From contig JAANWY010000208.1 in NCBI GenBank assembly GCA_018263655.1, forward strand, positions 1 through 8,701: a stretch of 8,701 bases of DNA, in the 5' to 3' direction. The translations under genes and the position numbers were made by a program. Each line of letters opens with the position of its first letter. The stretch's first letter is position 1. Shown here piece by piece: positions 6,417 through 8,701 of the stretch. Origin of the DNA: Anaerolineales bacterium (GTDB lineage Bacteria > Chloroflexota > Anaerolineae > Epilineales > JAANWY01). The notes below the pieces were generated by a model. The model was given only the letters and a program-made list of their open reading frames with translations, had not been told where the DNA came from and ran no database searches.

Positions 6417-7562
6417 TTACGATTCTGCTGCAATCGTTCGTCCCACCAGCCCTTCCTCCACCCGCGTGCGGAGCTGACCACAGCCGGCCTGCACGTCGGT
6501 TCCCCGCCGGCCCCGCAGCGTGGTCGGGATGCCGTGTTGCTGCAAAATCCCCCGGAAGGCCACGCAACGTCCGTACGACGACGGCCGCATGTCCGAGCCA
6601 GCGGTCGGGTTCAGCGGGATCAGGTTGACGTGACACAGCAGACCCTCAATCAGACTGGCCAGTTCTTTCGCGTGCTTCGGAAAATCGTTGACGTGGTCGA
6701 TCATCACATACTCGAAGGTGAGGCGCCGGCTAGTGCTTCCCAGGTGTTCGCGGCAAGCGTCCATCACCTCACTCAGCGGGTGCTGCGCGTTGATCGGCAC
6801 GAGCTGATTGCGCAGCTCGTCGTTCGGCGCGTGGAGCGAGACGGCGAGTCGCACCTGAATGCCGGCCTGTGCCAGTTTGCGGATGCCGGGCGGCAAGCCG
6901 ACGGTCGAGACCGTCATCCGCCGCGCGCCCATGTTGAACCCGTCGGCGTCGTTCAGTGTCTCGATAGCCTGCGACGTAGCTGGCCAGTTGGCCAGAGGCT
7001 CGCCCATACCCATGAACACCAGATTGGTGAGCCGTTTGCCTTCGTACTGTAGCTCCCGTGCTAGATACACGACCTGTTCGATCACCTCGCCGGCCGACAT
7101 CTGGCGCAGCAACCCCATCTGCCCCGTTGCGCAGAACACACAGCCCATGGCGCACCCGACTTGGGTGGAGATACAGGCTGTGTGTCGCGCCCGGTCCTGA
7201 CTCGCATCCGTGCCCAGTGGTTCTCCGGCTGTCTTGCTGCTGTAGTCGGGGTCCCGGCTGTGATAGTGCATCAAGACGGCTTCGATGCCATCTCCGTCTT
7301 CCAGCTGGAAGAGGGTCTTGCGGGCCGGCGTCTCTTGCGAGTCGGTCTCAGCAATTGGCTCGATGGTGTGGATCACTGCGATCTCGCTCAACTGGTCCCG
7401 CAGTTCCAGCGAAAGGTTTGTCATCTGATCGAAGCTGTCAACCAGATGTAGATACAACCATTCCCAGATTTGATCGGCGCGGTAGCGGGGCTCGCCGAGT
7501 TCCCGAACGAACGTTTCTAGTTCGGATCGCGTGAAATCGAACAGGTGAACTTGAGTAGGCAT
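6417..7562 (-). CDS. rlmN: Dual-specificity RNA methyltransferase RlmN
   Basis: RlmN is a radical-SAM enzyme that methylates C2 of A2503 in 23S rRNA and of A37 in some tRNAs. In this 381-residue protein the [4Fe-4S] cluster motif is CAMGCVFC (Cys137, Cys141, Cys144). The two catalytic cysteines, equivalent to E. coli Cys118 and Cys355, are Cys130 (TACISTQVG) and Cys361 (AGCGQLR). The SAM-binding GMGEPL is at 185-190, and VSLHAPND and LIPLNP follow in the usual places. About 20 extra residues (roughly 103-125, RDPDYSSKTAGEPLGTDASQ) are inserted just before Cys130. The ATG at 7562 is the first possible start, since an in-frame TGA lies 24 bases upstream with no start codon between. No clear Shine-Dalgarno precedes it. 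A 16-bp tandem array begins 24 bp upstream. Confidence 0.97.
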   Translation of the reverse strand: MPTQVHLFDFTRSELETFVRELGEPRYRADQIWEWLYLHLVDSFDQMTNLSLELRDQLSEIAVIHTIEPIAETDSQETPARKTLFQLEDGDGIEAVLMHYHSRDPDYSSKTAGEPLGTDASQDRARHTACISTQVGCAMGCVFCATGQMGLLRQMSAGEVIEQVVYLARELQYEGKRLTNLVFMGMGEPLANWPATSQAIETLNDADGFNMGARRMTVSTVGLPPGIRKLAQAGIQVRLAVSLHAPNDELRNQLVPINAQHPLSEVMDACREHLGSTSRRLTFEYVMIDHVNDFPKHAKELASLIEGLLCHVNLIPLNPTAGSDMRPSSYGRCVAFRGILQQHGIPTTLRGRRGTDVQAGCGQLRTRVEEGLVGRTIAAES

Positions 7563-7586
7563 AGATTCTGTTGGGTCAAGAACTCA

Positions 7587-7666
7587 CATACTGGCGGGTG
7601 GCCATACTGGCGGGTGGCCATACTGGCGGGTGGCCATACTGGCGGGTGGCCATACTGGCGGGTGGC
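7587..7666. repeat. Five perfect 16-bp tandem repeats upstream of rlmN
   Basis: The unit CATACTGGCGGGTGGC occurs five times without a mismatch or spacer (7587, 7603, 7619, 7635, 7651). Each unit junction makes the palindrome TGGCCA. The array is noncoding and sits 24 to 104 bp before the rlmN start, where its promoter would be expected. Perfect identity suggests an actively slipping minisatellite. Confidence 0.97.
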
Positions 7667-7708
7667 CGTCAGAGCGGAAGGTGAAGTCCAATGGCGTGAA
7701 ACGTAAAA

Positions 7709-7752
7709 CGTGAAACGTGAAGGTCAGTCAATGGAGGTTATCACGTTTCACG
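7709..7752. repeat. 12-bp inverted repeat with GTGAAACGT iterations
   Basis: CGTGAAACGTGA (7709-7720) is the exact reverse complement of TCACGTTTCACG (7741-7752), with a 20-bp loop. A further partial copy (CGTGAAACGT, 7695-7704) lies just to the left. On the minus strand the second arm is followed by TTTTACG, so it could serve as a weak terminator for the peptidase gene ending at 7821, though the loop is long and 68 bp separate it from that stop. The rest of 7667-7820 shows no gene. Confidence 0.75.
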
Positions 7753-7820
7753 CGCTACGCCGGCCGTTTCTTGTTTCCGCGCTTCCTGTCCGACGGCCTC
7801 TCACACTGGACGTTGTGCGT

Positions 7821-8516
7821 TTAGCTGCGCCGGCGGCCGCCTCTGAGCCGCATCACGAAGTACAGTAGTTGTAGCACAGCTTGGGCCAGAGCCGCGACGT
7901 AGGTCAGGGCGGCGGCGCGGAGCACGCTTTTCGCGCCTTTTAGGTCGTGCTGGCTCAACAGGTTGGTCGTCTTGAGCATCTCGAGAGCCCGGCTACTTGC
8001 GTTGAGTTCGACTGGCAGCGTGACCAGAGCGAACACAACCGCCAAGGCGAATAGGCCAACGCCCAGATAGGACAGGCCGATGATGTTCAGGAACATGCCA
8101 CCAATGAACAGCCAGATCCCCAGTGAGGAGCCGATATTCACCGCCGGCACCAGGGCTGAACGCAGTCGCAGCATCGCGTATGCCTGCTGATCCTGGACAG
8201 CATGCCCCACTTCGTGCGCCACGATAGCCAATGATGCGACCGAGCGGCCGTTGGCCACGCTGGGGCTCAGGCGCAGGACCTTGCTCCGGGGATCGTAGTG
8301 ATCCGATAGATCACCCTGCGCGCCTTCGATCTCGACGCCGTAGAGTCCGTTGGCTTGAATGAGCTCCTGAGCGGCTTGATGGCCGCTGATGCCGCGCTCG
8401 TTGCGGACCTCTGAGTATTCCTCGTACGCTGAACGGACCTTCCACTGGGCGTACAACGCCAGCAGAAGAGCCGGCATTGTCATTATCCAATACAGCGGAT
8501 CGAATCCGAACCACAT
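7821..8516 (-). CDS. yugP: Membrane zinc metallopeptidase, YugP family
   Basis: This 231-residue protein matches the YugP-type neutral zinc peptidases. The catalytic HEVGH is at 101-105 (zinc ligands His101 and His105, general base Glu102), and LPVELNASSRAL at 167-178 provides the likely third ligand, Glu170. The upstream DHYDPRSKVLRLSPSV (72-87) is also typical. Hydrophobic segments near residues 4-22, 124-146, 148-168 and 204-222 predict an integral membrane protein; the tail is basic (RLRGGRRRS). Substrates of the family are not known to me; a role in membrane protein turnover is inference. The ATG at 8516 has GGAGG (8524-8528) seven bases upstream, and a promoter lies just beyond. It appears monocistronic, with 258 bp of repeat-rich DNA between its stop and rlmN. 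Confidence 0.94.
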   Translation of the reverse strand: MWFGFDPLYWIMTMPALLLALYAQWKVRSAYEEYSEVRNERGISGHQAAQELIQANGLYGVEIEGAQGDLSDHYDPRSKVLRLSPSVANGRSVASLAIVAHEVGHAVQDQQAYAMLRLRSALVPAVNIGSSLGIWLFIGGMFLNIIGLSYLGVGLFALAVVFALVTLPVELNASSRALEMLKTTNLLSQHDLKGAKSVLRAAALTYVAALAQAVLQLLYFVMRLRGGRRRS

Positions 8517-8549
8517 CTTATTCCCTCCAGGTCATTACAACTGGATACA

Positions 8550-8578
8550 ATCTTACCATAGAAGCAAGTGAACGGCAA
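8550..8578 (-). promoter_or_regulatory. Predicted promoter of the YugP-family gene
   Basis: On the minus strand TTGCCG (8578-8573) and TAAGAT (8555-8550) are 17 bases apart, each matching four of six consensus positions. Transcription would start near 8543, about 27 bases before the ATG and ahead of the GGAGG site. Confidence 0.45.
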
Positions 8579-8603
8579 GTGTTTCAAAGATTCGTAACTA
8601 CTC

Positions 8604-8618
8604 AGGCACTTCGTGCCT
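8604..8618. repeat. Small hairpin AGGCAC-TTC-GTGCCT
   Basis: A 6-bp stem with a 3-base loop. On the minus strand GTAG (8620-8617) overlaps its first bases, and CCTGAGTAG follows it, the same nine bases found on the minus strand near 35-43. It may be a fragment of a dispersed intergenic repeat. Confidence 0.55.
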
Positions 8619-8632
8619 ACACAAGAAGAGAC

Positions 8633-8686
8633 CGGAAAAATGGGGTCCGTGGGGGGCGGCCGCCCCCCACGGACCCCATTTTTCCG
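8633..8686. repeat. 54-bp perfect palindrome, possible bidirectional terminator
   Basis: Every base from 8633 to 8686 pairs with its mirror around 8659/8660, with no spacer. From the outside in, the arm reads CGGAAAAATGGGGTCC and then a G-run, and the centre is GCGGCCGC. In RNA it gives a GC-rich hairpin whose descending arm ends in ATTTTTCC on either strand, like an intrinsic terminator read from both sides. It lies about 55 bp upstream of the predicted YugP-gene promoter and could insulate that gene from its neighbour. A mobile hairpin is the other reading. Confidence 0.9.
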
Positions 8687-8701
8687 CATTTCTCAACTGC
8701 G

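Noticed and set aside
7587..7666. CRISPR-like array
   Set aside because: The units are contiguous with no spacers, and no cas gene is present; it is a tandem repeat.

Overview
This window looks like a chromosomal housekeeping region from a moderately GC-rich bacterium, most likely of the Chloroflexota (Anaerolineae-like). The grounds are the run Asp23 / DAK-DegV-type kinase / DegV / RecG divergent from ribosomal protein L28, a RecG with a long N-terminal extension, and hairpin-rich intergenic repeats. Firmicutes and Actinobacteria share parts of this gene order, so the assignment is an inference. No plasmid, phage, transposase, CRISPR array, rRNA or tRNA is visible.

Layout. Positions 1-117 are the noncoding tail downstream of recG and carry a short dispersed-looking repeat. 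Positions 118-5838 are one leftward gene set, read in the order asp23-family gene, fakA-like kinase, degV-family gene, recG. The first three genes are tightly packed. recG is separated from degV by 158 bp that hold a perfect 28-bp inverted repeat bracketed by a 21-bp direct repeat. rpmB (L28) is transcribed rightward from 5916 with its own extended -10 promoter, a near-ideal Shine-Dalgarno sequence and a clean intrinsic terminator. Positions 6120-6416 are a convergent intergenic region with a compact paired GTAG-plus-hairpin element (REPIN-like) and a second long inverted repeat. rlmN runs leftward (6417-7562). Upstream of it lie five perfect 16-bp tandem repeats and a 12-bp inverted repeat. 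A YugP-type membrane zinc peptidase runs leftward (7821-8516) with a recognisable promoter. The window ends with a 54-bp perfect palindrome.

How the genes fit together. The kinase and the DegV protein match the two-part fatty-acid kinase of Firmicutes: FakA phosphorylates an acyl chain held by a DegV-type FakB. The adjoining Asp23 protein belongs to an envelope-associated family. RecG is a fork-remodelling helicase that often travels with this cluster. RpmB and RlmN both serve the ribosome. The YugP protein is predicted to act in the membrane.

The proteins are ordinary core functions and I see no new multi-gene system. The unusual material is structural DNA between genes: five separate palindromic or tandem elements in under 9 kb, plus a recent-looking 21-bp in-frame duplication inside recG.
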